Shown one piece after another: positions 4,483 through 5,165 of a stretch of 5,165 bases of DNA. The DNA is from an uncultured Nitrospinaceae bacterium (GTDB lineage: Bacteria > Nitrospinota > Nitrospinia > Nitrospinales > VA-1), in contig CAJWLY010000113.1 in the NCBI GenBank assembly GCA_913043155.1, forward strand, positions 1 through 5,165. The letters run 5' to 3'. Below the pieces are notes generated by a model. The model saw only the letters and a list, made by a program, of their open reading frames with translations, was not told where the DNA came from and ran no database searches. A program made the position numbers and the translations under genes. Position 1 is the stretch's first letter; the number at the start of each line of letters is the position of its first letter.

Positions 4483-5165
4483 ATGTATCGGAAAGAGATA
4501 AAGGTATTAGATTGCACCATCCGAGATGGTGGGCTCATGAATAACCATCAATTCACAGTAGATTTTGTTCGCGAGGTGTTCTGCGCCATCAACAAATCCG
4601 GTGTGGATTATGTGGAACTTGGGTATAAAGCCGACGAAAGTCAGTTCAGTCGCGATGAATTTGGTCCCATGAAGTTCTGCAGCGAAAAGGATATAGAAAA
4701 CGCCGTCAACGGAGAAGACAAACATTGCAAGATTTCCGTGATGGTGGATATGGGTCGGGTTGACCCTTCAGCGATTATTCCGAAAAATGAAAGTCTTGTC
4801 GATCTAATGCGCGTAGCGACTTACGTGAAAGATATCGATAAGGCTATTGACCTGGCCAACCAAATCAAAACTAAGGGCTACGAAGCTACCATAAATATCA
4901 TGGCCGTTTCCCACGCGCGGGAGCAAGAGCTTGATGAAGCCCTACAGCAAATTGAATCCGAATGTGCTGTCGACGTGGTTTACCTTGTGGACAGCTTTGG
5001 GGCTTTGTATTCTGAACAGGTCGCCTACATGGCAAAAAAATACAAATCCATGATGCCTTCCAAGCAAATTGGCATTCACGCGCATAACAACCAGCAACTG
5101 GCATTTGCGAACACGATCGAGGCGATCATTCAAAAAATTAATTATTTGGATGGCACCATCTTCGG
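4483..5165 (+). CDS. DRE-TIM/HMGL-like metallo-aldolase or acyltransferase (3' partial)
   Basis: The first 227 codons of a gene that leaves the window at its right edge. Residues 7-16 (KVLDCTIRDG) hold the strand-1 motif of the DRE-TIM metallolyase superfamily (HMG-CoA lyase, isopropylmalate and homocitrate synthases, 4-hydroxy-2-oxovalerate aldolase, pyruvate carboxyltransferases), with Arg14 and Asp15 as the catalytic and metal-binding pair. Later strands follow: GVDYVELGY (40-48), KISVMVD (83-89), TINIMAVS (136-143), VVYLVDSFG (165-173) and GIHAHNN (197-203), whose His199 and His201 are the other metal ligands. The IRDGG form and ELGYK resemble aldolase-type members of unsettled substrate rather than isopropylmalate synthase, so I name no product. 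An acyl-carboxylate condensation or retro-aldol cleavage in the cytosol is expected from the family. The ATG at 4483-4485 has GAGAGG 6 bp upstream (4471-4476). It is expressed from a strong promoter through a leader with a terminator-like hairpin. The superfamily call is firm. Confidence 0.92.
   Translation, partial: MYRKEIKVLDCTIRDGGLMNNHQFTVDFVREVFCAINKSGVDYVELGYKADESQFSRDEFGPMKFCSEKDIENAVNGEDKHCKISVMVDMGRVDPSAIIPKNESLVDLMRVATYVKDIDKAIDLANQIKTKGYEATINIMAVSHAREQELDEALQQIESECAVDVVYLVDSFGALYSEQVAYMAKKYKSMMPSKQIGIHAHNNQQLAFANTIEAIIQKINYLDGTIF

Overview
This is a 5.2 kb bacterial chromosomal window, densely coded. It holds seven protein genes or gene parts and no rRNA, tRNA, CRISPR array or insertion sequence that I can see. 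The sigma70-like promoters, a secreted protein with a classical signal peptide, and an MgtE-type magnesium transporter fit an ordinary, probably Gram-negative, free-living bacterium of middling GC content. Nothing here is a reliable phylum marker, so I do not place it more closely.

Left part (1-1907). The 3' end of a gene for a biotinyl/lipoyl-like carrier-domain protein (+) converges tightly, with 10 bp between stop codons, on a complete mgtE gene (-). From the other end of mgtE a small gene for an 80-residue, very basic protein (+) diverges. Its start is GTG with a good Shine-Dalgarno, and a strong intrinsic terminator follows it. The -10 elements of mgtE and of the small gene appear to share the same few bases, which would make the two promoters mutually exclusive.

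Middle part (1908-4246). A gap of about 300 bp with no convincing gene is followed by three genes that all read leftward. From the promoter-proximal side these are an EVE-domain (modified-nucleotide-binding, PUA-like) protein, a 219-residue secreted protein of unknown function, and a 267-residue FabI-like short-chain dehydrogenase/reductase. Each has a plausible promoter of its own. They could also be partly co-transcribed, because no clear terminator separates them. Nothing ties the three into one pathway.

Right part (4247-5165). A 236 bp divergent control region carries two good sigma70-type promoters back to back, one for the EVE gene (-) and one for a DRE-TIM/HMGL-like aldolase or acyltransferase (+). 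An inverted repeat abuts the EVE -35 element. A terminator-like hairpin with a T-tract sits in the 5' leader of the DRE-TIM gene, between its promoter and its ribosome binding site, and is a candidate attenuator. The DRE-TIM gene runs off the right edge.

Overall this looks like housekeeping or ordinary accessory sequence. I see no defence system, mobile element or other evidently novel multi-gene system. The points most worth checking are the orphan 80-residue basic protein, the superimposed divergent promoters, the leader hairpin, and the mixed motif set of the FabI-like reductase.
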